From Bacteroidota bacterium (lineage in GTDB: Bacteria; Bacteroidota; Bacteroidia; Flavobacteriales; Flavobacteriaceae), in assembly GCA_015767395.1 (NCBI GenBank), contig JADWMI010000019.1, forward strand, positions 1 to 9,988: a DNA stretch of 9,988 nt, read 5' to 3'. The notes below the pieces were generated by a model that searched no databases, was not told the DNA's origin, and saw only the letters and a list, made by a program, of their open reading frames with translations. A program made the position numbers and the translations under genes. Positions 1 to 6,393 of this stretch are shown one piece after another; within the stretch, counting starts at the first letter, position 1; each line of letters opens with the position of its first letter.

Positions 1-2073
1 TCTGATAATTTCATTTACCATATATGGGTTAATAGCACTTGCGCCATAACCAAATAATGTAGCAAACTGATGTGGTTCACGAGGTTCTGCAGATTCAATT
101 ACAATATCAAAATAAGATCGTTTACGCAATCTGTTTAATTCATGATTCACAAAAGAACAGGCCAATAGAGCAGGTATAGGGGCCATTTCTTCATTGGCAC
201 CTCTATCTGATAAAATAATGATGTTATTTCTATTGTCTACTGCTTTTGAAACTTGTTTAATAATATCTTCTAAAGCATCTTCTAAACCATTAACACCTCT
301 TTCTTTTTTGTAAAGCATGGCAATGGTAATTGCTTTAAAATCTCTACCAATCTTAATATTTCTGATTTTTTCTAGATCGTTGTTAGAAATAACAGGGTTT
401 TGAATGCGTAGCTTTTTACATTGTCGTTGTGAAATACTAAAAATATTTCTGTCTTTACCTAAGGCTAAACTAATATCTGTAACAATTTCTTCTCTAATAC
501 CATCCAACGGTGGATTTGTAACCTGCGCGAATAATTGTTTAAAATAATTTGAAATTAGTTGAGGTCTATTTGATAAAACGGCTAGCGGTGTATCAATACC
601 CATAGAACCTAAAGCTTCTTTTCCGTTTTGAGCCATAGGGGTAATTACCTCCTGAATATCCTCAATTGTGTAGTTGTATAAACGAGAACGTGTTTTAATG
701 TCCAGTGTTTCAATAGGACAAGCTTCGTTTGTGTTTTCAACATCCTTAAGATCTACTCTTGTTTCATCTAGCCACTCTTTATATGGTCTTTCAGAAACTA
801 TTTTGTTTTTTATCTCTTCATCGTTAATAATTCTACCTTCGTTCATGTCTACCAAAAACATTTTACCAGGCTCCAATCTACCGTGTTTTTCAACATCTTC
901 TGGCGCAACATCTACAACACCAATTTCAGAAGACATAATTAATTTCCCGCTTTTTGTAACGGTGTATCTCGAAGGTCTTAAACCATTTCGATCTAATAAG
1001 GCACCAACATAATCACCATCAGTAAATGGTACTGAAGCTGGCCCATCCCACGGTTCCATTAAACAAGCGTTGTATTCATAAAAAGCTTTACGCTCTTCAG
1101 ACATTGTTTTGTGCTTTTCCCAAGCTTCTGGTATCAACATCATCATAACCTCAGGTAATGATCTTCCTGTTAAGGTTAACAATTCCACAACCATATCCAT
1201 AGAAGCAGAATCCGATTTACCCGGTAATATTATTGGGAATAATTTATCGATATCGCTACCAAAAAGGTCACTTTTCATAATTTCTTCACGAACACGCATT
1301 CTACTAACGTTACCACGCAAAGTGTTAATTTCTCCATTCTGACACATATATCTGAATGGTTGTGCCAGTTCCCATGAAGGCATTGTGTTTGTTGAAAATC
1401 TTTGGTGTACCAAAGCCAATCTAGTTACCAAATCTGGTTGTTGTAAATCGGTAAAATATGGGCCAATATCTTCAGGCATAATGATGCCTTTATATATTAA
1501 GGTTGTATTTGATAAACTTGAAAAGTAAAAGTATGAAGCTTCAGACATTTTTGAGCCTGCAATTGTATGCTCCGTAATTTTACGAGCAACATATAATTTA
1601 GCTTTGAAATTCAATTCTTTTTTAACCCGACCTTTTCCAATAAATACTTGTTCTATTATAGGTTGGGAATTTAAAGCGATTTCACCAAGCTGAGTTGGGT
1701 CAACCGGTACGGTTCTCCATCCTAATATTTTTAAACCTTGCTTTTCAATTTCTTTTTCAAATTCTTCTTTACAGTATCTGTATTGATTTATGTTTGTAGG
1801 TAAAAATACCATTCCTACAGCGTATTCACGTCGAGCTGGTAAATCAAAATCACAAACTCTTAAAAAATATTCATGAGGAATATCAATAAGTAGTCCTGCT
1901 CCATCTCCTGTTTTTCCATCTGAACTAACGCCTCCTCTATGTGCTAACTTTACTAAAATTTCAAGCGCGTCGTGAATAATTTGGTTTGTTTTTTGCCCTT
2001 TTAAATTACAAATAAAACCTGCTCCACAGTTTTCATGCTCAAATTCTGGTAAATATAATCCTTGTTCTTTCAT
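1..2073 (-). CDS. gltB: Glutamate synthase large (alpha) subunit, N-terminal part, truncated by the window edge
   Basis: The large subunit of glutamate synthase (GOGAT) takes the amide of glutamine and delivers it to 2-oxoglutarate, making two glutamates; it is cytosolic. Only the first 691 residues are present; the reading frame is open to base 1 and the FMN/iron-sulfur synthase half lies outside. The class-II glutamine amidotransferase domain begins at Cys16, in the context HEN-C-GAGF, which should become the N-terminal nucleophile after removal of a short propeptide. HRGG (45-48) and DGKTGDGAG (52-60) follow, then HQRFSTNT (223-230) and NGEINT (246-251), all hallmarks of the family. The central domain is recognised by GSMGIDTPLAVLS and by FAQVTNPPLDGIREE. 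The start is the ATG just before Cys16. It has its own putative -7 box about 28 bases upstream. The small subunit gltD is not in the window. Identification is secure from motif content. Confidence 0.97.
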   Translation of the reverse strand, partial: MKEQGLYLPEFEHENCGAGFICNLKGQKTNQIIHDALEILVKLAHRGGVSSDGKTGDGAGLLIDIPHEYFLRVCDFDLPARREYAVGMVFLPTNINQYRYCKEEFEKEIEKQGLKILGWRTVPVDPTQLGEIALNSQPIIEQVFIGKGRVKKELNFKAKLYVARKITEHTIAGSKMSEASYFYFSSLSNTTLIYKGIIMPEDIGPYFTDLQQPDLVTRLALVHQRFSTNTMPSWELAQPFRYMCQNGEINTLRGNVSRMRVREEIMKSDLFGSDIDKLFPIILPGKSDSASMDMVVELLTLTGRSLPEVMMMLIPEAWEKHKTMSEERKAFYEYNACLMEPWDGPASVPFTDGDYVGALLDRNGLRPSRYTVTKSGKLIMSSEIGVVDVAPEDVEKHGRLEPGKMFLVDMNEGRIINDEEIKNKIVSERPYKEWLDETRVDLKDVENTNEACPIETLDIKTRSRLYNYTIEDIQEVITPMAQNGKEALGSMGIDTPLAVLSNRPQLISNYFKQLFAQVTNPPLDGIREEIVTDISLALGKDRNIFSISQRQCKKLRIQNPVISNNDLEKIRNIKIGRDFKAITIAMLYKKERGVNGLEDALEDIIKQVSKAVDNRNNIIILSDRGANEEMAPIPALLACSFVNHELNRLRKRSYFDIVIESAEPREPHQFATLFGYGASAINPYMVNEIIR

Positions 2074-2100
2074 CTATGGTTTTTTATTAAACAATGCTTA

Positions 2101-2108
2101 CAAAAATA
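2101..2108 (-). promoter_or_regulatory. Putative Bacteroidetes -7 promoter box for gltB
   Basis: The minus strand reads TATTTTTG, an exact match to the Bacteroidetes sigma-factor -7 consensus TAnnTTTG. It would place the transcript start near 2094 and leave a leader of about 20 nt before the gltB ATG. I see no clear TTG -33 element at the usual distance, so the call rests on the -7 match and its position. Confidence 0.4.
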
Positions 2109-2213
2109 GGTAAAATAGCACTGTTTTTAAAATGGATTTACGAAAACGTTGTAATTATGTTAATAAAACATTATTTCTATTAAATATAATTTAAATGATA
2201 AATAAGTGCTGAG

Positions 2214-2231
2214 TTATTGATTTTTCAATAA
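2214..2231 (-). terminator. Short dyad just after the permease gene, possible weak terminator
   Basis: TTATTGA and TCAATAA form a perfect 7-bp stem around a 4-base loop, three bases past the stop codon of the TauE/SafE gene read on the minus strand. No T-run follows on that strand and the stem is AT-rich, so termination would be weak. It may instead be a protein-binding dyad or mRNA 3'-end stabiliser. The remaining 2109-2213 stretch is AT-rich with nothing else I can call. Confidence 0.25.
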
Positions 2232-2234
2232 TAA

Positions 2235-3032
2235 TTAAAAAAAGTTATTTAGGGAATATTTCCATAAAATACGAATAGAGACAAATGCAATTAATATTGC
2301 CGTCGCTTTTTTTAGTTTTATGGGTGTAATTAATTTCACACCAATTCGAGAGCCAATTTGACCACCAAAAAAAACGGTAAGCATTAGAATTATCGTAATT
2401 GAAGGTTCAATTGTGAAATTGGGGTTTAAGGATTGGCCTATTAAACCTGCAATAGAATTTACAAGTATAAAAAAGCTAGATGTTGCTGCAATTCTTTTAG
2501 GAGTGTCCCATTTTGTTAAATGCAATAGGGGTGCTAAAAACACACCGCCTCCAATGCCTACCATTCCTGAAATGAACCCAATAAATCCTCCGTACGACAT
2601 ATCTTTTGTAGTGGAGTTTTTATAATTTGAATCTTCACCTTTTTTGCTAATGTATTTTGATGTCCACATTAATATGGAAGCAACTAACAGGGTGATACCT
2701 AATAGGACAAAGAAAAAAGTTTGGCTAATTCGCAAAAAGCCACCCAAAAAAGCAAATGGTATACTCACAAAAACGAGGGGAATTATTTTTCTCCAATTAA
2801 ATAACCTGTTTTTTATATAAATATAAGACCCGCCTGAAACAACGACAATGTTACAGAGTAGTGCAATAGCTCTAATTTGTGTAAACGCCAATGAAGTGAG
2901 CGCTAACGCAGCTAAATAACTGGATCCGCCGCCAAAACCTACTGAAGCGTAAAATATTGCAATTAAAAAAAAGAGCACTATTATTTCCCAATTTGATAAA
3001 AACGTATCTAGGAGTAATTGAAATGTTTGCAT
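2235..3032 (-). CDS. TauE/SafE-family membrane permease (sulfite exporter / putative anion transporter family)
   Basis: This is a 265-residue, strongly hydrophobic inner-membrane protein with about eight predicted membrane segments. It shows the duplicated glycine-rich signature of the TauE/SafE (DUF81) family: VGFGGGSSYL at 31-40 near the end of helix 1, and VGIGGGVFLAPLL at 158-170 in the matching position of the second half. A charged cytosolic or periplasmic loop (about 126-147) separates the halves. Family members have been linked to export or import of sulfite, sulfoacetate, taurine-derived or other organic anions, and the substrate cannot be read from the sequence. I use the ATG at 3032: the frame extends 11 codons upstream only to a TTG, and the residues added (VFLRINYGTF) do not resemble family starts. 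A GGA lies about 8 bases upstream of the ATG. No sulfur-metabolism genes flank it, so its role here is unassigned. Confidence 0.9.
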   Translation of the reverse strand: MQTFQLLLDTFLSNWEIIVLFFLIAIFYASVGFGGGSSYLAALALTSLAFTQIRAIALLCNIVVVSGGSYIYIKNRLFNWRKIIPLVFVSIPFAFLGGFLRISQTFFFVLLGITLLVASILMWTSKYISKKGEDSNYKNSTTKDMSYGGFIGFISGMVGIGGGVFLAPLLHLTKWDTPKRIAATSSFFILVNSIAGLIGQSLNPNFTIEPSITIILMLTVFFGGQIGSRIGVKLITPIKLKKATAILIAFVSIRILWKYSLNNFF

Positions 3033-3168
3033 AAAAGTTCCATAGTTAATGCGTAAAAATACCAATATTATTAAATGTAATGGTTACTAAGGTTATAATG
3101 TTACTTAAAATTTAAAAATTATAGAATACAAAACTTAAAATGGAAATTTACAATTCAAAGTTTAATCC

Positions 3169-3176
3169 TATGTTTG
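3169..3176 (+). promoter_or_regulatory. Putative -7 promoter box for the zinc-ribbon/HTH gene
   Basis: TATGTTTG matches the Bacteroidetes -7 consensus TAnnTTTG exactly and lies 43 bases before the ATG at 3220, giving a leader of about 35-40 nt. No TTG is visible at the -33 position. The interval 3033-3168 also has to contain the promoter of the divergent permease gene; I found no exact -7 match for that direction. Confidence 0.35.
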
Positions 3177-3182
3177 CTTTTT

Positions 3183-3220
3183 TGTGCTAAATTAGTATAT
3201 TTATGCTAAAATAATATATA
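3183..3220 (+). repeat. Two tandem 19-bp imperfect repeats between promoter and start of the zinc-ribbon/HTH gene
   Basis: Copy 1 is 3183-3201 and copy 2 is 3202-3220, immediately adjacent, identical at 15 of 19 positions and sharing a TnTGCTAAA core. They sit at the expected transcript start and run up to the start codon. This position would suit an operator, for example for autoregulation by the encoded helix-turn-helix protein, but the sequence is AT-rich and chance similarity is possible. Confidence 0.35.
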
Positions 3221-3639
3221 TGAATATTGAGTGTTGTCCTAATTGCGGTTCTGATGCGTATGTTAAGAGTGGTGTTGTTAAAGGTAGGCAACGTTATAAG
3301 TGTAAAAAATGCGGTTATTATTTCACTGTAAATAAAGTAGGGAAGCAAATAGATTCCTATTATGTTAATAAGGCCTTACAGTTGTATTTGGAAGGGTTGA
3401 GTTATCGAGAAATTGAAAGGGTTTTAGGTGTTTCTCATGTAAGTATTATAAATTGGGTAAAAAAATACAATATCAAGCGTCCTTATAGTTTTGAATACCA
3501 CTCTACGTATAAAATATTGAATGCTACTGAGCTAGCAAAGTACTTTTCGGAAAATAAAAATTTAATAGGGGCTGGTGTTATTGTTACTGAGCTTGGTGAT
3601 AAGTTTATGTTGATTCGTTGGGAGCGATTTAAAGATTAA
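3220..3639 (+). CDS. Zinc-ribbon plus helix-turn-helix protein related to the IS1 InsA DNA-binding region; no transposase catalytic domain
   Basis: This 139-residue protein starts with a four-cysteine zinc ribbon (C6-x2-C9 and C28-x2-C31), resembling the IS1 InsA zinc-binding N-terminus, with RQRYKCKKCGYYF as the most diagnostic stretch. A helix-turn-helix follows at about 59-82 (EGLSYREIERVLGVSHVSIINWVKKY). In IS1 these modules precede the InsB DDE nuclease, made by frameshifting. Here the frame ends after a further unrelated tail of about 50 residues (90-139, ending MLIRWERFKD), and no InsB coding sequence follows before the symporter gene. Seen: a complete, stop-free reading frame with its own putative promoter. 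Inferred: a DNA-binding protein, either an IS remnant or more probably a domesticated regulator. No IS1-type terminal inverted repeats were found around it. Possible targets are its own promoter repeats or the adjacent symporter operon. Annotation pipelines may label it an IS1 transposase, which would mislead. Confidence 0.85.
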   Translation: MNIECCPNCGSDAYVKSGVVKGRQRYKCKKCGYYFTVNKVGKQIDSYYVNKALQLYLEGLSYREIERVLGVSHVSIINWVKKYNIKRPYSFEYHSTYKILNATELAKYFSENKNLIGAGVIVTELGDKFMLIRWERFKD

Positions 3640-3657
3640 CTATACTGTTTAGCGTAT

Positions 3658-3690
3658 ATGTATATTAAATATTATACATCTTCTTTTTCT
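3658..3690 (+). terminator. AT-rich hairpin with T-rich tail after the zinc-ribbon/HTH gene, possible weak terminator
   Basis: ATGTATA (3658-3664) pairs perfectly with TATACAT (3673-3679) over an 8-base loop, and a pyrimidine-rich stretch with two T-runs follows (3681-3693). It lies 19 bases after the stop codon. The stem has only one G-C pair, so an intrinsic terminator would be weak; transcription may run on into the symporter operon. Confidence 0.3.
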
Positions 3691-3702
3691 TTTCATATTG
3701 TA

Positions 3703-3797
3703 ATGGTTAAAATCCGTTTTACCATAGATGCCTATGTAGGTAGTTGGAGAAATTAGTAATGAAGGGATTTGATGGCTGAATGTAGTCCCGAGCAACT
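3703..3797 (+). promoter_or_regulatory. Potential structured RNA leader of the symporter operon, unrecognised class
   Basis: Three consecutive pairings are visible by eye. First, ATGGTTAAAA (3703-3712) pairs with TTTTACCAT (3717-3725), 9 pairs with one bulged T around a TCCG loop. Second, TGCCT (3729-3733) pairs with AGGTA (3738-3742), including one G-U, around ATGT. Third, AGTTG (3743-3746 plus A3742) pairs with CAACT (3793-3797), enclosing an inner stem GGGATT (3764-3769) with AGTCCC (3784-3789). The segment is less AT-rich than its flanks. It ends 47 bases before the DUF4212 start, a good place for a cis-acting element. I could not match it to a riboswitch class I know, and there is no T-run directly after it. 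The first stem could instead be a protein operator. No -7 box match was found in 3640-3844, so I cannot say where the transcript begins. Confidence 0.35.
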
Positions 3798-3844
3798 TTA
3801 GAATATTAATAACCGCAATTTATAAATTTAAAAAATCAACCATT

Positions 3845-4099
3845 ATGTCAAAAAAAGATATGAAAGCATATTGGAAAGAAAACCTTGGGTATTTAGCAAT
3901 ATTGCTGAGTATATGGTTTTTAGTTTCCTATGTGTTTGGAATTTTATTAGTAGATCAGTTAAATACAATTAAGATGGGCGGATTTAAGCTCGGATTTTGG
4001 TTTGCCCAACAAGGATCAATGTATGTATTTGTTGTCTTAATATTCGTCTATGTATGGTTGATGAATAAACTAGATAAAAAATATGGTGTAGACGAATAA
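3845..4099 (+). CDS. DUF4212 protein, small subunit of a sodium:solute symporter
   Basis: This 84-residue membrane protein has two predicted membrane segments (about 14-36 and 58-76). The stretch GFWFAQQGSMYVFVVLIFVY after the loop is typical of the DUF4212 / putative solute:sodium symporter small-subunit family. Members of this family occur directly upstream of VC_2705-type sodium:solute symporters and are thought to act as their small subunit; here the large subunit starts 30 bases downstream, consistent with one operon. The C-terminal tail is short and charged (NKLDKKYGVDE). The ATG is preceded by an A-rich sequence and no Shine-Dalgarno, as usual in this group. Whether the small subunit is needed for transport or for stability or localisation is not known from the sequence. 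Confidence 0.92.
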   Translation: MSKKDMKAYWKENLGYLAILLSIWFLVSYVFGILLVDQLNTIKMGGFKLGFWFAQQGSMYVFVVLIFVYVWLMNKLDKKYGVDE

Positions 4100-4129
4100 A
4101 CGAACTAACTAAAAAAACTAAAAATAATA

Positions 4130-5827
4130 ATGGGAATATTAACATGGACATGGATACTTGTAGGAATTTCATTTGCCCTTTATATAGGAATTGCAATTTG
4201 GGCCAGAGCAGGGTCTTCTAAAGAATTTTATGTGGCTGGCGGTGGCGTTCCACCAATTATGAATGGTATGGCAACTGCTGCAGACTGGATGTCAGCAGCA
4301 TCATTTATCTCCTTAGCAGGTATTGTATCATTTACAGGATATGATGGGTCGGTTTACCTTATGGGGTGGACAGGAGGTTATGTTTTACTGGCCTTACTCT
4401 TAGCACCTTATTTAAGGAAATTTGGAAAATTTACCGTGCCAGATTTTATTGGAGATCGGTACTACTCAAATACAGCTCGTATAGTAGCAGTGATAGCCGC
4501 TTTAATTGTTTCATTCACTTATGTGGCCGGACAAATGCGTGGTGTTGGAATTGTTTTTTCACGTTATTTAGAAGTCGATATTAATACAGGCGTGTATATT
4601 GGAATGGTAATCGTATTATTCTATGCTGTTTTGGGTGGAATGAAAGGGATTACTTATACCCAAGTAGCACAATATTGTGTTTTGATATTTGCTTTTATGG
4701 TGCCTGCTATTTTTATTTCATTTCAAATGACAGGAAACCCGATTCCACAGTTAGGTTTTGGAGCTGCAGGTGAAGACGGTATTTATTTGTTAGATAAATT
4801 GGACGGATTGTCTCAAGAACTTGGATTTCACGAATATACTTCAGGAAGTAAATCTATGATTGATGTATTTGCAATTACAACTGCATTAATGGTGGGAACC
4901 GCAGGTTTACCACATGTAATCGTTCGTTTCTTTACCGTTCCAAGAGTAAAAGATGCACGTGTATCTGCGGGTTGGGCATTGTTGTTTATTGCAATTTTAT
5001 ATACAACGGTACCAGCCGTAGCAGTTTTCGCTAGGATAAAATTAATTGAAACCGTGAGTAATGCTGAATATGCAGAACTACCAGAATGGTTTGGAAACTG
5101 GGAAAAAACAGGTCTGATAGAATTCGATGATAAAAACGGAGATGGTATTGTACAATATGTGGCAGATAAAGAAGTAAATGAATTGGATATTGATAGAGAT
5201 ATTATGGTGTTGGCAAACCCAGAAATAGCACAATTACCAAACTGGGTAATAGCCCTGGTTGGAGCAGGTGGTTTGGCCGCAGCTTTATCCACAGCTGCAG
5301 GATTATTATTGGTTATTGCTTCGTCGGTATCACATGATTTATTAAAAAAAATTATCAAACCTGATATTTCTGAAAAAGGAGAATTGATAGCGGCTCGTTT
5401 AAGTGCAGCAGTGGCAGTTTGTATTGCAGGCTATTTTGGTATCAATCCGCCTGGATTTGTCGCCGCGGTGGTCGCATTGGCCTTCGGATTGGCGGCTGCA
5501 TCGTTTTTTCCTGCAATTTTGTTAGGGATTTTCGACAAGAGAATGAATAAAGAAGGTGCCATTACCGGGATGATTGTCGGACTGTCATTAATGTTTTTAT
5601 ATATGGCAAAATATAAATTACATTGGATTGGAGATCCAACAGTTGATACATCTGAAAATTGGTGGTTCGGTATTTCTCCAGAAGGATTTGGTACGGTAGC
5701 TATGATTGTGAATTTTGTGGTTTCGTTGGTTGTTTCAAGATTAACACCAGCACCACCTCAAGCGGTACAAGATATTGTTGAAGATATTAGAATTCCTTCA
5801 GGAGCAGGAGAGGCAACTTCACATTAG
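4130..5827 (+). CDS. Sodium:solute symporter large subunit, VC_2705 type (ActP-like, probable acetate or short-carboxylate uptake)
   Basis: This 565-residue inner-membrane protein belongs to the SSS (SLC5) family with a LeuT-type core and about 13 membrane segments. Diagnostic stretches are AADWMSAASFISLAG (50-64) in the first core helix, PDFIGDRYYS (104-113), GGMKGITYTQVAQ (169-181) and the SSS signature region GLPHVIVRFFTVP (259-271). The segment GLAAALSTAAGLLLVIASSV (381-400) carries Ser/Thr residues expected at the Na2 site. A soluble insertion of about 70 residues (305-372) between membrane helices contains an EF-hand-like acidic loop (DKNGDGIVQ, from 334). It is paired with the DUF4212 small subunit upstream and lies two genes before acetyl-CoA synthetase, so acetate is the best guess for substrate. 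This is inferred from context; propionate, pyruvate or another monocarboxylate would also fit. The tail after residue 540 is proline-rich, then charged. The stop is followed by a terminator. Confidence 0.93.
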   Translation: MGILTWTWILVGISFALYIGIAIWARAGSSKEFYVAGGGVPPIMNGMATAADWMSAASFISLAGIVSFTGYDGSVYLMGWTGGYVLLALLLAPYLRKFGKFTVPDFIGDRYYSNTARIVAVIAALIVSFTYVAGQMRGVGIVFSRYLEVDINTGVYIGMVIVLFYAVLGGMKGITYTQVAQYCVLIFAFMVPAIFISFQMTGNPIPQLGFGAAGEDGIYLLDKLDGLSQELGFHEYTSGSKSMIDVFAITTALMVGTAGLPHVIVRFFTVPRVKDARVSAGWALLFIAILYTTVPAVAVFARIKLIETVSNAEYAELPEWFGNWEKTGLIEFDDKNGDGIVQYVADKEVNELDIDRDIMVLANPEIAQLPNWVIALVGAGGLAAALSTAAGLLLVIASSVSHDLLKKIIKPDISEKGELIAARLSAAVAVCIAGYFGINPPGFVAAVVALAFGLAAASFFPAILLGIFDKRMNKEGAITGMIVGLSLMFLYMAKYKLHWIGDPTVDTSENWWFGISPEGFGTVAMIVNFVVSLVVSRLTPAPPQAVQDIVEDIRIPSGAGEATSH

Positions 5828-5853
5828 TTGATCTTCATCATAAAAATGGGAAT

Positions 5854-5906
5854 GGGTTGAAAGTTCCTATCGTATTGATTTCTATAACGAATCCAACCCT
5901 TTTTTT
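5854..5906 (+). terminator. Probable intrinsic terminator after the symporter gene
   Basis: GGGTTG (5854-5859) pairs with CAACCC (5894-5899) and is followed at once by seven T residues (5900-5906). The 34-base loop is long, but part of it can pair internally (CGT near 5871 with ACG near 5889). The A-run before the stem adds pairing with the T-tract. It separates the symporter pair from the response regulator. Confidence 0.6.
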
Positions 5907-5972
5907 AAGCCAATGGCATGCAGTCACAAGAAGTAAGAGTTAAATTTATATTACCATTAAATATTATATAAT

Positions 5973-6341
5973 ATGAAAAAGATATTGATAGTTGATGATG
6001 AACCTAATATAGTTATGTCGCTTGAGTATGTTTTTAAGAAAGAAGAATTTGAAGTTTTTATTGCGCGAGACGCTGCTGAGGCCATTGAAATAGTTGAAAA
6101 TAATGGCATTGATATTATTATTTTAGATATTATGATGCCAAATATTGATGGTTTTAAGGCACTTAAATATCTAAAAGCAGATCCTGGTTTAAGTAAAATA
6201 AAAATCATAGTTCTTTCTGCAAAAAATAAAGTTTCGGACATAGAATTGGGGTTGCAATTTGGTGCAGACAAATATGTTTCTAAACCTTTTTCAACCAAAA
6301 AAATTGTAAATGAAGTGAAAGAACTTTTAACGAAAAAATAA
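5973..6341 (+). CDS. Stand-alone response-regulator receiver domain (CheY-like)
   Basis: The 122 residues make up one receiver domain with no DNA-binding or enzymatic output domain. Acidic pocket residues are D8 and D9 (ILIVDDEP), the phospho-acceptor is D52 (IIILDIMMPNIDG), the switch Ser is S82 (IVLSAK), the aromatic switch residue is Y101 and the conserved Lys is K104 (VSKPFS). All catalytic positions are intact, so it should be phosphorylated by a histidine kinase that is not in this window. It lies between the symporter and acs, 52 bases before acs and after a terminator, so it probably heads an RR-acs transcript. TAAATTTA at 5941-5948 is a one-mismatch -7 box. In other bacteria acs and its permease are controlled by two-component systems such as CrbS/CrbR; here, without an output domain, the protein must signal through a protein partner or a phosphorelay. 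The rest of the 5828-5972 gap shows only the terminator. Confidence 0.95.
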   Translation: MKKILIVDDEPNIVMSLEYVFKKEEFEVFIARDAAEAIEIVENNGIDIIILDIMMPNIDGFKALKYLKADPGLSKIKIIVLSAKNKVSDIELGLQFGADKYVSKPFSTKKIVNEVKELLTKK

Positions 6342-6346
6342 AACAT

Positions 6347-6360
6347 TTGAATTCATTCAA
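6347..6360 (+). promoter_or_regulatory. Perfect 6-2-6 dyad between the receiver gene and acs, possible operator
   Basis: TTGAAT-TC-ATTCAA is a perfect inverted repeat five bases after the receiver stop codon and 33 bases before the acs ATG. A one-mismatch -7 box (AACATTTG, 6342-6349) overlaps its left edge, so a regulator bound here could control an acs-specific start. The core contains an EcoRI-like GAATTC palindrome, and short AT-rich dyads are common by chance. Confidence 0.3.
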
Positions 6361-6393
6361 TTGGATTTACTAACTATTAAAACTTTAAACATT

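Noticed and set aside
2157..2171. ATGTT-AATAA-AACAT dyad upstream of gltB
   Set aside because: Five-base AT-rich arms are expected by chance here, and it lies about 50 bases upstream of the putative -7 box without other support.
3033..3065. Upstream TTG start for the TauE/SafE permease (11 extra residues)
   Set aside because: The ATG at 3032 gives a normal family length, and TTG starts are rare in this kind of genome.
3726..3800. Known riboswitch classes (SAM-I, cobalamin, fluoride, TPP) for the symporter leader
   Set aside because: Short fragments such as GAGCAAC or GATGGCTGA recall pieces of these motifs, but the conserved cores and their order are missing.
3066..3844. A complete IS1-like insertion sequence around the InsA-like gene
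   Set aside because: No InsB reading frame, no matching terminal inverted repeats and no flanking target duplication could be found.
4828..5358. A 176-codon open frame antisense to the symporter gene
   Set aside because: It mirrors a strongly coding region with clear SSS motifs, has no recognisable domain, and is explained by codon bias of the sense strand. The same applies to the other long antisense frames over gltB, acs and the receiver gene.
6361..6393. Upstream TTG start for acs (11 extra residues)
   Set aside because: The extension overlaps the intergenic dyad and does not resemble Acs N-termini; the ATG at 6394 gives the normal 637 residues.
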